Counted from the first letter of the stretch, positions 46,301 to 51,564 are shown. The stretch is DNA of 64,000 nucleotides from Candidula unifasciata (GCA_905116865.2 CAJHNH020002497.1:1-64000), one strand, 5' to 3'. The notes: generated from the sequence alone by a model not told the origin. Made by a program: numbers and translations.

Positions 46301-48790
46301 AGATCCTCCAGTTAAGTGTTATCCACCCATTATGCCCGCATTTCTTACAAATTTTATCACCCAGTCAACAGATACATCAAATAACAAGGAAGATCGAATA
46401 CATGGCTATTTCAACTACAAACCAATCATTTATACCATCATGACATTCTAAGCTTTAATGTTGATTATCTCCCTTGGTATACAATAACATTCCATTTCTT
46501 CCCACAATTATGTTCTGTGTAAGCTATTAAAATCCTTCTTACAGTTCAAAATAAGGATTTGTTTTTCAACAAAATCTTCTCAAATAAGTCAGGGTAATTA
46601 TTCTATCAAAGCAGATTCTTACAGGGAAAAAAAAAAAACACCCCAGTTTATAGGTCTATCTCAAAATTGTGTTCATTGCCATTTTAATTATAATTAGAAT
46701 GTTTTTACAAAACATCTTGGACATAACAGTGCAACTCTGCCCCAGTGAGATTATCTTTGAATAAAAAAAAAATGATTCCTTTCTTCCACAGATATGGGAT
46801 TTTGGTTAGCTCCGCCCACATTCACAGATCTTTCACTCAGTTTTTGGTGACATCATCTGAGGCCTTAAACATTTTTGTTCAATGGTAAAACAATAAAACA
46901 GAATTTCATTTGTTTCTATTTTCACAAAATTTAGATACAATTTTAATTATAAATATAGTAACTGTGTTCATTACCTGGTTGTATATCAGCGTCCAAAATC
47001 CTCTGTTGTTAAATTCATCAATGGCAATGTCAGGGTAAATGAGACTGATCTTTATTGTATTTTTAGCTGTGGGGACAATTTTATAATGCTGCAAATGTAG
47101 TCATGTAAAAGATTTTTTTTAAAAAAGATAAAAATTACTTCACTCCTAATATTTAAAGCAGTTTCAATCATACAACTGTATCCAGTGTGACACCGGATAG
47201 TAGTTATCTTGCATTCACATTTGGATGCCCTCAGTCTGGGGACATAAGCCTCAGAGCCATGCAATATCACCTGAACTATGACAGGGTTCTGCGATTTTAT
47301 AAATGCTATCTTCAATGTGTATATAAGCAAGATTGCAGAACTCAGTCGAGTGAGAGGCAACAGACAGCTCAAAAGCGAGAGGCAACAGCAAACTGCATAC
47401 AGAGATGGATGATATCATCAAACCAGCAATGGGGGCTGTTTTATAGTTCTCCCTGAACAAAAAGATTGAAAAAGCTGATGTCCCAAGCCTAACAATTATT
47501 TTTCTTTAATATCAAAACAGAAAGCATACCAAAGTACCTGGGTCTCACTTTCAATAGAAGCCTGCCCTTCAGGAAAGCTATAGAGGCAGCTGTAGCAGGA
47601 TGCAAAAAGGGACTGAGTGGGCTCAAGAATATAACAGCCATAAACAGGGAACCAACTTTTTTTATCATTAACTCTTAAAGTCCCTACTTAAAACTAGTCA
47701 GCTGGTGGCAATTGTTTTTAACGTTAACTATTAGATCATTTCGCCTGAAATCTGCACTTTTGTGTAATCTATATGTCCGCCTCATCAATCTGCATCATAT
47801 GGTAAACACCTTGCAAGGTTCATTGGCAGAAAACTATTATTGTATACGGTGGCCCAGTGATTTCGACCCTACATTGTCCTGGAAATCAGAATCTATCTTT
47901 TGCCAGATTACATAAAATGTTTAACACTATAATGTGTCTATGGTGGTATCCGCCACTAACATCTTAATATCTTCGCGTAGAACTGACAGACTTCACTGAG
48001 GCATAGCTGGATTGGATATTTACATTTTTATCCAGCTGTGATAGAAAAAACCCAGTATATAAAACTTCACTATTGACAGTCTTGCTCTTCTCAGTACTAC
48101 TGCAGTAGCAATCCTAACATCCCAAATTTGAAATCCTAACAGATAACCCATATTTGTTCTTCTTCTTCTTCTCTTCCACCTTTATACCTCATCGAAGTGT
48201 TGTGGGAGATGTAATGTTCGTTGATGAGCTCTGTCAAGAGCACTATTACAAGAGCACTGATGTTCATTTCTGTAAGGCTGTTCTTAATGCCATCACTCCA
48301 TCTTTTCCGAGGTCTTCCACTCGCTCTATACCTGTAGTAACGTTTTAGTAGGGCTCGCTGTGGTGGATAGTACCAGGGCATTCTTGTTAGGTGTCCAAAC
48401 CACTTCATTTGTTGTTTTTTGATGACCTGTATGACTGGCTTTATTCCTAGCATTCGTCTGATTTCATGATTTCGTATTCTCTCTTTCCTTGAAACTCCTG
48501 CAGCTATTCTAAGGCTTTTCATCTCTGTTGTCACAATTTTACGTTCATTTTTTTTTTAACAGGACATTAATGCATATTATATATGATTGTAAAATAACTG
48601 GGTAACAGCACTACTTACTGGAAAACGTCTCACTACAGTTCACATTTCGGTTCTTGTTGCCTGCGCTCAGATGAAACACCCATGAGCCTGCAATGTCCTC
48701 GTAGGTGCAGTTTGCCGGAGTGTCTCCCAACACTGAAGACAGAGATATTAGGATGCCGACAGTCACGAATTTCAGTTTCATCAGCAGCAT
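21957..48790 (-). CDS. CTSC: cathepsin C (dipeptidyl peptidase I), eight coding exons
   Basis: Lysosomal cysteine exopeptidase that removes N-terminal dipeptides and activates other granule proteases in animals. Coding exons, 5' to 3' on the minus strand: 48,790-48,619; 47,066-46,975; 45,977-45,772; 40,409-40,272; 37,057-36,939; 35,017-34,886; 25,272-25,101; 22,305-21,957. All seven introns are GT-AG, phases add up, and the sum is 1,380 nt, or 459 residues plus stop (human CTSC is 463). Order: signal peptide 1-22; exclusion domain starting DTPANCTY at 23, whose first Asp binds the substrate amino group in the family; propeptide; mature protease from about 221 (LPESFDWRN). Visible catalytic residues are Gln242 (VRNQ), Cys248 (CGSCYAF), His399 ([10 protein letters not shown]) and Asn421 (KNSWG). 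No stop or frameshift is present. Introns of 1.0-9.6 kb hold LINEs, SINEs and minisatellites. I see no canonical AATAAA within about 300 nt of the stop. Confidence 0.95.
22830..23090. repeat. GA-rich low-complexity tract
   Basis: Interrupted GAGA/AGACAG-type simple repeat in cathepsin C intron 7, next to the 57-bp array. Confidence 0.8.
23152..23552. repeat. 57-bp in-frame array of LINE RT motif A, seven copies
   Basis: The period is exactly 57 bp. On the minus strand each unit encodes [19 protein letters not shown], 19 residues, so the reading frame is kept through all seven copies. ALDL is the start of RT motif A (the catalytic Asp). The single-copy state is visible at about 31,505-31,560, and a two-copy state at 9669-9778. 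Confidence 0.95.
23971..24158. mobile_element. 188-bp hAT-type MITE with perfect 8-bp target duplication
   Basis: The left end reads CAGTAATTCCCAAAC. The reverse complement of the right end reads CAGTGTTTCCCAAAC, 13 of 15 matches and the usual CAGTG-TTCCCAAAC type of hAT MITE terminus. The target duplication TATTATAC is identical at 23,963-23,970 and 24,159-24,166. The interior includes CCCCGGGGAGCCACGACTTT. It is inserted in a LINE remnant inside cathepsin C intron 7, so it is younger than that LINE insertion. Confidence 0.88.
24244..24506. repeat. 37-38 bp array derived from the LINE segment before RT, about 7 copies
   Basis: The unit contains CTTGTCATTGGTATATCATT and ATCAGTGTATATAATGC. 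Its reverse complement matches the single-copy LINE sequence at about 9118-9155 (TACACTGATAGTGGTATGCT then AATGACAATAG), which encodes a linker between endonuclease and RT. Confidence 0.9.
24695..24900 (+). pseudogene. LINE RNase H C-terminal fragment
   Basis: Nucleotide-level similarity to 21,350-21,480: TTTTGTGCCAGGACACTGTA, then ACCAGGCTGGTGTTCTCAATGC-like sequence. The translation includes a VPGH-like motif from the RNase H His region. It lies head to head with the minus-strand LINE remnant that ends at 24,690. Confidence 0.5.
25101..25272 (-). CDS. CTSC: cathepsin C coding exon 7
   Basis: Encodes [20 protein letters not shown] through [10 protein letters not shown], covering the heavy-chain region equivalent to CEGGFPYLIAGKYAQDFG in human. 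Acceptor GCATTTAG|GT, donor GGGGC|GTAAGT. It follows the 9.6-kb intron 6. Confidence 0.93.
25615..25935 (+). mobile_element. tRNA-headed SINE, family 1
   Basis: The head reads TATAGCTAGATGCTTGCCTG (A-box-like) and, about 35 bp later, GGGTTCAAATCC (B-box-like), the internal RNA polymerase III promoter layout of tRNA-derived SINEs. The non-tRNA body includes GGCTGGCATGATGTTGACCG. A second copy with a better A-box lies at 38,465-38,640. It is in cathepsin C intron 6, and a 42-bp array starts about 50 bp past its end. Confidence 0.65.
25985..26790. repeat. 42-bp minisatellite, about 19 copies, two unit types
   Basis: The unit is 42 bp. One type contains GAAGTCATGGCCCAGGTGGA and ends GACTGTATAG. 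The other contains GAAGTAATGGGCCAGGTCGA and ends GACTGAATAG. Type 1 fills the left part. The two types then alternate in blocks that repeat in the same order, a sign of block duplication. Open minus-strand frames with a 14-residue period are an artefact. Confidence 0.95.
26842..26856. repeat. poly(C) run of 15
   Basis: An uninterrupted C homopolymer about 50 bp after the 42-bp array. The following interval to about 27,410 shows nothing recognisable. Confidence 0.9.
27415..28070. repeat. 25-bp minisatellite, about 26 copies
   Basis: The unit is 25 bp: AAATGTCTGCTCATTGTCTA plus TGTTT. A shorter variant lacks the TATG of CTATG and recurs at about 27,548, 27,748 and 27,798. It lies in cathepsin C intron 6. 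Confidence 0.95.
28440..28735 (-). pseudogene. RTE-like LINE 3'-end fragment
   Basis: In more than one minus-strand frame the segment resembles the tail of the GHLxRxP/GRPRKxW family of LINE proteins: a [23 protein letters not shown] stretch at about 28,600-28,530 follows a decayed [13 protein letters not shown] block. No reading frame is continuous. The 66-bp array lies at its 5' side. Confidence 0.45.
28734..28997. repeat. 66-bp tandem repeat, 4 copies
   Basis: The unit contains CCAGTACCGGTCATCTGGTC and CAAACAAGTCACCGTCTAGT. A diverged partial copy (GTAATCTGGTAATCCTAGTT, then AGCAAACGGGTCACC) occurs at about 29,222-29,285, outside the array. Confidence 0.92.
29433..29460. repeat. poly(A) run of 28
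   Basis: An uninterrupted run of A immediately beside the 3' side of the minus-strand LINE. On the plus strand it could be the tail of a short element at about 29,285-29,432. I do not recognise that element. Confidence 0.8.
29697..29993 (-). pseudogene. LINE C-terminal domain with zinc-knuckle-like Cys cluster
   Basis: Encodes [20 protein letters not shown] after the RNase H, then [20 protein letters not shown], and ends [22 protein letters not shown]. The Cys-x2-Cys-x4-Cys spacing suggests a metal-binding knuckle. The segment encoding this knuckle is the source of the 69-bp array at 41.1-42.3 kb. It is reached from the RNase H frame by a 1-base shift near 29,960. Confidence 0.75.
29936..30571 (-). 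pseudogene. LINE RNase H domain
   Basis: Intact catalytic set: [19 protein letters not shown] (first Asp) near residues 75-93, [13 protein letters not shown] (Glu) at about 130, [13 protein letters not shown] (second Asp) at about 153, and [14 protein letters not shown] (His region) at about 185. The frame is then lost just before the expected final Asp. RNase H downstream of RT is typical of I-group LINEs. The segment encoding [12 protein letters not shown] is the part amplified at 42.8-43.1 kb in a sister copy. Confidence 0.85.
30558..31679 (-). pseudogene. LINE reverse transcriptase, nearly complete
   Basis: The 373-codon frame contains [19 protein letters not shown], motif [14 protein letters not shown], motif [20 protein letters not shown], motif [16 protein letters not shown] with an intact YADD, and [20 protein letters not shown] in the thumb, followed by a [19 protein letters not shown] block. 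These are all the core RT palm motifs. The N-terminal fingers (31,688-32,155) are one frame off. The 3' end overlaps the RNase H frame by 14 bp in a different phase, a frameshift and not a natural overlap. Confidence 0.9.
31688..32155 (-). pseudogene. LINE RT N-terminal region (fingers)
   Basis: Encodes [40 protein letters not shown] and [20 protein letters not shown], the standard LINE RT blocks 0-2a. It ends at a stop one base out of phase with the following RT frame near 31,700, a single-nucleotide indel. Confidence 0.88.
32201..32520 (-). pseudogene. LINE endonuclease-RT linker, 5' truncated
   Basis: In mixed frames this gives a basic linker with [20 protein letters not shown], a proline/tryptophan block commonly found between endonuclease and RT in LINE proteins, then Lys-rich sequence. 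Nothing LINE-like is visible upstream of about 32,525, so the insertion is truncated there. A diverged copy of part of the linker lies at about 46,225-46,300. Confidence 0.65.
32740..34370 (-). pseudogene. third I-type LINE copy, RT thumb to RNase H
   Basis: Minus-strand order: [20 protein letters not shown] and [18 protein letters not shown] near 34,290-34,160 (just after the YADD box, which is missing), [20 protein letters not shown] near 34,080, [20 protein letters not shown] near 33,860, [20 protein letters not shown] near 33,480 (RNase H first Asp), [17 protein letters not shown] near 33,350 and [20 protein letters not shown] near 33,275. The C-terminal part reaches 32,740. Several frame breaks are present. 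It is a different subfamily from the 29.5-32.5 kb element. Confidence 0.78.
34375..34790 (+). pseudogene. decayed RTE-like LINE 3' fragment
   Basis: Frame-shifted pieces on the plus strand resemble the C-terminal region of RTE-like elements: [24 protein letters not shown] sequence near 34,385, FMDKEEKK near 34,500, and [14 protein letters not shown] near 34,590, where FGHxxR is expected. It ends in TGATGATGATTATGA at about 34,773. Highly decayed. Confidence 0.45.
34886..35017 (-). CDS. CTSC: cathepsin C coding exon 6 (active-site Cys)
   Basis: Encodes [20 protein letters not shown] with the nucleophile Cys248, then [19 protein letters not shown]. Vertebrate CTSC has the same CGSCY signature, where most papain-family enzymes have CGSCW. 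Acceptor ATATACTAG|GA, donor TCACAAG|GTTTGA. Confidence 0.93.
35130..35425. repeat. 63-bp tandem repeat, about 4.5 copies, plus GAA microsatellite
   Basis: The unit contains TGTCGGCCGAAAGTTGCAAA and TATCGCAGCCTGGCTGTAAA, with the period measured as 63 bp between 35,198 and 35,261. The array ends in (GAA)n at about 35,428-35,446. It lies in cathepsin C intron 5, just past exon 6. Frames on both strands stay open because 63 is a multiple of 3. Confidence 0.92.
35450..36285. other. AT-rich intronic sequence
   Basis: Part of cathepsin C intron 5. A short duplication (CTATGTCGACTGGAC twice at about 36,052-36,092) is visible. I recognise nothing else. Confidence 0.5.
36292..36360 (+). mobile_element. 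possible pogo/Tigger-like terminal repeat
   Basis: TACAGTGGTACCTTGACTTA followed by TGAACC resembles the CAGTGG-ACCTTGACTTA terminus of pogo/Tigger-type DNA transposons, preceded by TA. I do not find the opposite terminus nearby, so this is at best a partial copy. Confidence 0.4.
36541..36797. repeat. 17-bp AT-rich minisatellite, about 15 copies
   Basis: The unit AAGTTAACAATCATATA repeats almost without change. It sits about 140 bp from cathepsin C exon 5, in intron 5. Confidence 0.95.
36939..37057 (-). CDS. CTSC: cathepsin C coding exon 5
   Basis: Encodes SRPKPAPL, the propeptide/mature junction region [18 protein letters not shown], and VRNQ with the oxyanion-hole Gln. Acceptor GGTCCGTAG|C, donor AATCAAG|GTATAA. 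A 17-bp minisatellite lies about 140 bp downstream in intron 5. Confidence 0.93.
37540..37660. mobile_element. possible hAT-type MITE fragment
   Basis: GCAGTGCTATTCAAATGGCA followed by CCAGGCCAAATCTGGCCCGC resembles one terminus of hAT-type MITEs that carry a GGCCAAAT-TGGCCCGC hairpin. The other end and a target duplication are not evident. Confidence 0.35.
37765..37830 (+). pseudogene. short LINE RNase H fragment
   Basis: [16 protein letters not shown] matches the GNEEAD-LAK motif at the end of LINE RNase H domains. Only about 20 codons are recognisable. It is in cathepsin C intron 4. Confidence 0.4.
38455..38680 (+). mobile_element. tRNA-headed SINE, family 1, second copy
   Basis: TGTAGCTACTAGACGCTTGC (A-box-like) and GGTTCGGGTCCTGG (B-box-like) are spaced as in a tRNA gene. 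The body shares the head, CAACCCAGCCTT and a GACTGGCATGATGCTGACCA block with the copy at 25.6 kb. The last 30 bp, GACTGGCATGATGCTGACCA plus CACTGAG, are tandemly duplicated at 38,610-38,668, just before the 18-bp array. Confidence 0.65.
38715..39112. repeat. 18-bp minisatellite, about 22 copies
   Basis: The unit is CCATGTTCACTGCCAGGG, shifting to GCATGTTTCCTGCCAGGG in the right half. The 18-bp period keeps frames open on both strands ([14 protein letters not shown] and others). These are artefacts. It lies in cathepsin C intron 4, directly after a SINE. Confidence 0.95.
39120..40265. other. intronic sequence without recognisable elements
   Basis: Cathepsin C intron 4. Short open frames exist, but none shows a motif or composition that I can support as coding. 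Confidence 0.5.
40272..40409 (-). CDS. CTSC: cathepsin C coding exon 4
   Basis: Encodes the propeptide segment with [20 protein letters not shown], equivalent to the family's INAIQKSW block, and [10 protein letters not shown]. Acceptor TTTTTGTAG|A, donor CACAG|GTTTGC. Phase 2 to phase 2. Confidence 0.9.
40651..40974 (+). other. unassigned 107-codon open frame in cathepsin C intron 3
   Basis: A Lys-rich open frame on the opposite strand to the host gene: [20 protein letters not shown] near the start and [13 protein letters not shown] in the middle. The neighbouring frame continues as [20 protein letters not shown] at about 40,932-40,990, so a single frameshift may have broken a longer protein. 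I do not recognise the family. It could be a transposon-derived or retrocopied fragment. It ends about 100 bp before the 69-bp array. Confidence 0.3.
41070..42256. repeat. 69-bp array derived from a LINE zinc-knuckle segment, about 17 copies
   Basis: The unit is 67-69 bp and contains ATCAGTGCACATATGACTAC, TTATTCATGAGTGCTATCCT and GGTATGCTATCACAACAACT. The GCTATCACAACAACTGACAT-CAGTGCACAT part matches the plus strand of the LINE at about 29,719-29,748 (GTTATCACAATCGACGTCAC, then TGCACATT), which encodes the C-terminal [11 protein letters not shown] knuckle on the minus strand. The array leads directly into a homologous LINE copy at 42,240. Confidence 0.88.
42240..43650 (-). pseudogene. decayed sister copy of the 29.5-32.5 kb LINE
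   Basis: Nucleotide similarity in the same order as the 29.7-30.8 kb element: knuckle and spacer (42,250-42,480), RNase H (42,480-43,160), the [13 protein letters not shown] linker at about 43,340, and the thumb LGCTKDI-like block at about 43,530. Frames are thoroughly broken. The RNase H is interrupted by an eight-unit 43-bp array. It lies in cathepsin C intron 3. Confidence 0.75.
42800..43143. repeat. 43-bp array inside LINE RNase H, 8 copies
   Basis: The unit is exactly 43 bp (starts at 42,800, 42,843 and 42,886) and contains TTTGTGTGCAGTATGTCCAT and GCTGACCTTTGCCTATGCTT. The single-copy equivalent at about 30,300-30,345 reads TTTGCGCTGTGTATGCCCAT then GCTGACCTTGATCCGCGCTT. It encodes [14 protein letters not shown] in RNase H on the minus strand. 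Confidence 0.95.
43960..45232 (-). pseudogene. LINE RT C-terminal region split by a SINE
   Basis: The minus strand reads [20 protein letters not shown] and [17 protein letters not shown] near 45,150-45,015, then [18 protein letters not shown] near 44,985. After the inserted SINE it resumes with [20 protein letters not shown] near 44,630, [15 protein letters not shown] near 44,580, [19 protein letters not shown] near 44,310 and [16 protein letters not shown] near 44,110. This is a very widespread LINE type whose C-terminus ends in a C2H2-like CPxC...RxGL-H motif. Stops and frame breaks are present. It lies in cathepsin C intron 3. Confidence 0.85.
44705..44939 (+). mobile_element. tRNA-headed SINE, family 2, with 11-bp target duplication
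   Basis: The head reads TGGCTTAGGTGTTGCGAAAG (A-box TGGCTTAGGTG). It is followed by CCGGGTTCGATCCCAGCTGG (B-box GGTTCGATCCC), an almost canonical tRNA internal promoter. The flanks carry the same 11 bp, CTACCAAATGC, at 44,694-44,704 and 44,940-44,950. Removing the SINE and one duplicate restores the LINE protein alignment, so the insertion is clean. The tail contains CAACAACAGCAACAACAAAA. A related head occurs at 50,110. Confidence 0.88.
45390..45475 (-). pseudogene. RTE-like LINE extreme 3' end
   Basis: ATCATCATCAGGTGCCTTGC CGACTGG is the reverse complement of the 3' end seen at about 2150-2186, including the GAT microsatellite tail and the CACAATCTGC block. Only about 85 bp are present. 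Confidence 0.7.
45772..45977 (-). CDS. CTSC: cathepsin C coding exon 3
   Basis: Starts [17 protein letters not shown] and includes the [17 protein letters not shown] block, the conserved core of the exclusion domain. Acceptor TGTTTCAG|GGG, donor CATCG|GTAAGT. Ends in phase 2. Confidence 0.92.
46225..46300 (-). pseudogene. short LINE linker fragment
   Basis: TGTAGCCACCAGAATTTTGT plus GAGGGATT resembles 32,163-32,200 (TGGAGCCGCCAGAATTTTCT plus GAGAGATT), part of the endonuclease-RT linker of the I-type LINE. It is in intron 2. Confidence 0.4.
46975..47066 (-). CDS. CTSC: cathepsin C coding exon 2
   Basis: Encodes residues 58-88 of the exclusion domain, ending in GFWTLIYNQ, which matches the family's HFTIIYNQ. 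The acceptor CCCCACAG|CT was chosen over a TTTGCAG site 24 bp upstream because only it completes the phase-1 codon. It also gives the same VNCS-to-YNQ spacing (39 residues) as human CTSC. The donor is CCAG|GTAATG. Confidence 0.9.
47225..47660 (+). pseudogene. I-type LINE RT fragment
   Basis: CCTCAGAGCCATGCAATATC matches 9911-9930. Downstream, [20 protein letters not shown] near 47,527 is the RT thumb KYLG-TFDR-L motif. The part between motif B and the thumb is degraded. It is in cathepsin C intron 1, on the opposite strand to the gene. Confidence 0.6.
47665..48130. other. no recognisable feature
   Basis: Intron 1 sequence. Nothing identifiable. Confidence 0.4.
48136..48534 (-). pseudogene. 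RTE-like LINE C-terminal fragment
   Basis: A 132-codon minus-strand frame with [40 protein letters not shown] and [16 protein letters not shown], the standard end of RTE-like LINE proteins (FGHLxRMP and GRPRKRW motifs). It ends in an Arg/Glu-rich microsatellite (TTCTTCTTCTTCTC at about 48,158). The 5' part is missing. It lies in cathepsin C intron 1. Confidence 0.8.
48619..48790 (-). CDS. CTSC: cathepsin C coding exon 1
   Basis: Encodes residues 1-57 plus one base: a hydrophobic signal peptide (about 22 residues, ending SSVLG) and the start of the exclusion domain, [17 protein letters not shown], with the VNCS block that is conserved in vertebrate CTSC. The donor is TTTTCCA|GTAAGT. A second in-frame ATG lies at codon 4; the first is taken because it gives a complete signal peptide. 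Confidence 0.93.
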
Positions 48791-48897
48791 GTTTGCCCGC
48801 TTTACAAACTATTCTTCAATTGTAAGTTTATTTAGACTGACGAATTAACTATCACAACTTTCAAGATCATGAATATGCCGCCTAGCAAAGCTGTGGT

Positions 48898-48960
48898 TTT
48901 TTAATATAAGAATGGGGGGCGTGTACTTATCATGTCATGTGGCCATCATGTGACAAACTA
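48898..48960 (-). promoter_or_regulatory. candidate cathepsin C promoter with two M-box/CLEAR-like E-boxes
   Basis: On the plus strand TCATGTG occurs twice, at 48,935-48,941 and 48,946-48,952, the second as TCATGTGAC (GTCACATGA on the gene strand). TCATGTG is the MITF/TFE M-box core and is close to the GTCACGTGAC CLEAR element used by TFEB at lysosomal genes. A TATA-like TTATATTAA on the gene strand lies at 48,902-48,910, about 110 bp from the ATG. The sites are 145-165 bp from the ATG. The function is inferred from motif and gene type only. Confidence 0.4.
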
Positions 48961-48978
48961 GAGGAAATCGTGCGGGTT

Positions 48979-50097
48979 TTATCGTACTAAAATTGCATCG
49001 ACCCCAATCTTCGTCGAGTTGAGTTGAGTCAAGAATTGATATAACAGCACTCGTGGCGTTCCCATAAGCGCTCCGTCCTCATCCTCAGCAAGCAGCCAGG
49101 GCAGAGTTCCAATACGCATGGTTCCGGTAGTAGTCTGGTTGTATATCCGTCTTGCCTTACCTCTGAGCGTAGTGCCCCGGCCGACCCCTAGGGTCACACC
49201 CAGGTGCATCATTTTCTTCAGCCCATAATAATATTGTTTCTTTTTTGACTTCGTTACTTGTTCCCAAAGGGCTCTGATCACATCTGCTTTGTCATATATC
49301 AATTCACCACCCAGCGGTGCAGATCTAGCCAGTCTGTCCGCCTGTTTATTTCCTATCACACCACCATTGCCTTGAGAAAAGATCTTAACTATGCTCACTA
49401 CCCATGACCTTGCAAGTGAAGCTTGCCACTCTGCTCGAAGCAATCCTGTATTTACCTTTTTCAGCATGCTTTCATAGTTCGTTAAAATTATGACATGTGT
49501 ATGTATCCTGTTCTCTAGCCACTGGAAAGCTGCAGTGACCGCCTCCGCCTCCATTCTCAAATACCAGGGTGTCCTGCACTAAAGATTTTCTATTGGCTTT
49601 CGCTACGAGACAACAGGCACTTTTCTTCCCTCTCAATGCAGAATCATCTGTGTAGATAATGATATCACCAAGACGAGATAAATCAACTGTTGGACTTCCA
49701 CCTCTGTAGCCCCCTCTGGCCATCCTCTGCACTCCGGGCCTAATGTGATCATGACTCTACATAGGTCAGACTTTTCCTCTGGTACTTTGACCCACTTTTC
49801 TCCTCGTCCAATGTTCTTCAGTAAGCATACTTATTTTATTGTGTCTTCTGCTTGAGACATTCGTGATTTCCCCCCTTTCAGCCTCTGACCCTTGCCTGCA
49901 GCCAAAGCTTCTTACAGAGGGTGCTCCCTGTCTGCAGCTACTCTGAGGTATGACTTAGCCTGTTGTTCCTTTAGCCTATCTGCAATATTCGGCAATGCAA
50001 GGATATATCGCATACACCCAATCGGGGTGTATCTTGTACATCTCAGGATCACCCGAACAGTTTCATTCTTTATGGGCTCCAGTTTCACCTTCGTCAA
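48979..50097 (-). pseudogene. I-type LINE thumb, RNase H and C-terminus, upstream of cathepsin C
   Basis: Minus-strand order: ETVRVILRCTRYTPIGCMRY near 50,060, LGDIIIYTDDSALRGKKSAC near 49,670 (RNase H Asp; Gly of YTDGS changed), MEAEAVTAAFQWLENR near 49,555, VIGNKQADRLARSAPLGGEL near 49,350, then ARRIYNQTTTGTMRIGTLPW near 49,150. It has the same subfamily order as the 7.7-11.2 kb copy. The 3' end lies about 200-250 bp from the cathepsin C ATG, in the same orientation, so it bounds the promoter. Confidence 0.8.
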
Positions 50098-50104
50098 ATT
50101 AAAA

Positions 50105-50345
50105 TCAGCTGTGGGCGTCTGTAGCTTGGTCGTTGCGAAGGCGATTTGTTATCCTCAGATCCCTGGTTCGATTCCAGCTGTGGACGATTTGGCATCAGAC
50201 CGCCCAAAGACATTCGATTTCTGTTAAGTCCCAATTAGCCTCCCCGCGACGCTTCTCGATATAAAACTATTCGGCGATGACAGAAACTGTTAACTAAGAC
50301 GGCTTACAGTCCAGTTTAGTTTAAGTGGACACGGATGCCAAGGTC
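50105..50345 (+). mobile_element. tRNA-headed SINE, family 2 head with different body
   Basis: GTCTGTAGCTTGGTCGTTGC (A-box-like) and CCCTGGTTCGATTCCAGCTG (B-box GGTTCGATTCC) mirror the head of the 44.7-kb SINE, but the body (ACGATTTGGCATCAGACC onward) differs. It begins about 8 bp after the truncated 5' end of the LINE at 50,097, so one may have inserted at the other's edge. Confidence 0.65.
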
Positions 50346-50749
50346 AGTTAAAAATCGTTCCTTCGGAGAAGGAGAGATGACGGGTGGGGGGTATTTTTCT
50401 CCACTCTTCGTGAGTATAGTGTACATTTTACTGTGGGTTCTATCACTGGTTACGTGATGAAGTTGTTTTTTTTTTTCTATGTCGAGGGCAAAATTAAACT
50501 AAATAGCCCGTGGCGACAGCATGCGGCGCTAACTCCTCTTTTCTACACCGACCTAAACAGACTTTAGTGATAGTTTTTGTTGTTGTTGTGATGGTGGTGG
50601 TAGTAGTGGTTGCAGTAGTACTGGTACTGGATGGGTGATGTGGTAGCTGTTACACTAGAAAAATTTACTTCTCAGTACAGATTAATGCTACCTATTTAAG
50701 TCTGGGTGGACACGAAGGCCAAGCTTAATTTAGTTACAATATTTCGTCA

Positions 50750-51170
50750 CATGGTGACTTACCCATACTTCGGAGAGGATGATATAGGGGGGGGGGAGGG
50801 AGGGGTTATGCCAGACACAGTTAGCTGAGAGAGCTCAAAATAATATTTTAAGGTTCTCATTTCTTAACTATTTCTATTTTAATAATTTCGCCATGGATTT
50901 TTTTTCAATCCTTCGGAGAGGGAGATATGACTTCGCCAGGTGATGATTTTTCAATCTTTTGGAGAGGGAGATATGATTGGGGGGGGGGGGGTTATGCAGA
51001 GACAGTTAGCTGATAGAGCTTAAAATATTATTTTAATGTTCTCATTTTTTAACTATTTCTATTTTAATAATTTTGCCAGGTGATGATTTTTCAATCCTAC
51101 GGAGAGGGAGATATGATTGGTGGAAAGAGGGGGGGGGGATAGGACAGACACTGTTAGCTGAGAGCTATTT
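50750..51170. repeat. about 184-bp direct repeat with G-runs
   Basis: AGTTAGCTGAGAGAGCTCAA and the following AT-rich stretch at about 50,820 recur at about 51,004 (AGTTAGCTGATAGAGCTTAA) and partly at about 51,150. GGAGAGGGAGATATGATTGG followed by 8-12 G precedes the repeats. The G-runs vary in length (50,790, 50,980, 51,130). Confidence 0.75.
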
Positions 51171-51254
51171 TCTTTCCTCTCCACTTCCCCATTCTGGACC
51201 ACAGTAACGCGTGGCTGGGTACAGCTAGTCTGTATATATAATCAGATCACCTGG

Positions 51255-51440
51255 GTGTAAATTGTCGTGAATCAACTGCTGGACTTCAACCTCGCCTTCA
51301 GAATGTACACTAACTTAATTACTTTAATTTTCAGACTATGCGTCGTGCAGGGTGGCACGTATCACTTCAGAGGTCACGGCCAGTTAGCATCTTCTAGATA
51401 TTTTCGCCAGATCATGCCGGTGTTCAGGGGAAAGAGCAGC
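51255..51440 (+). pseudogene. short LINE RNase H fragment
   Basis: GCGTCGTGCAGGGTGGCACG and GTATCACTTCAGAGGTC match 10,767-10,803 (CTTCGTGCAGAGTGGCAAGC, ATCACTTCAAAGGTC). ATGCCGGTGTTCAGG also aligns with 10,840. Only nucleotide similarity remains. Confidence 0.5.
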
Positions 51441-51564
51441 CAGATATACAGAAATAAAGAAAAGCGGCAGTTATATATGAGGTATACATTTGAGATATAC
51501 AACAGTTGCAGCATGTTTAAAAGCATCAGTCTTTCTTCAAGTCTGTAGTAATGCGCTTTTGAGG

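Noticed and set aside
47067..47090. Alternative acceptor TTTGCAG 24 bp upstream of cathepsin C exon 2
   Set aside because: Exon 1 ends in phase 1. Using this site gives an in-frame TAA within two codons. The CCCCACAG site gives correct phase and family-typical spacing.
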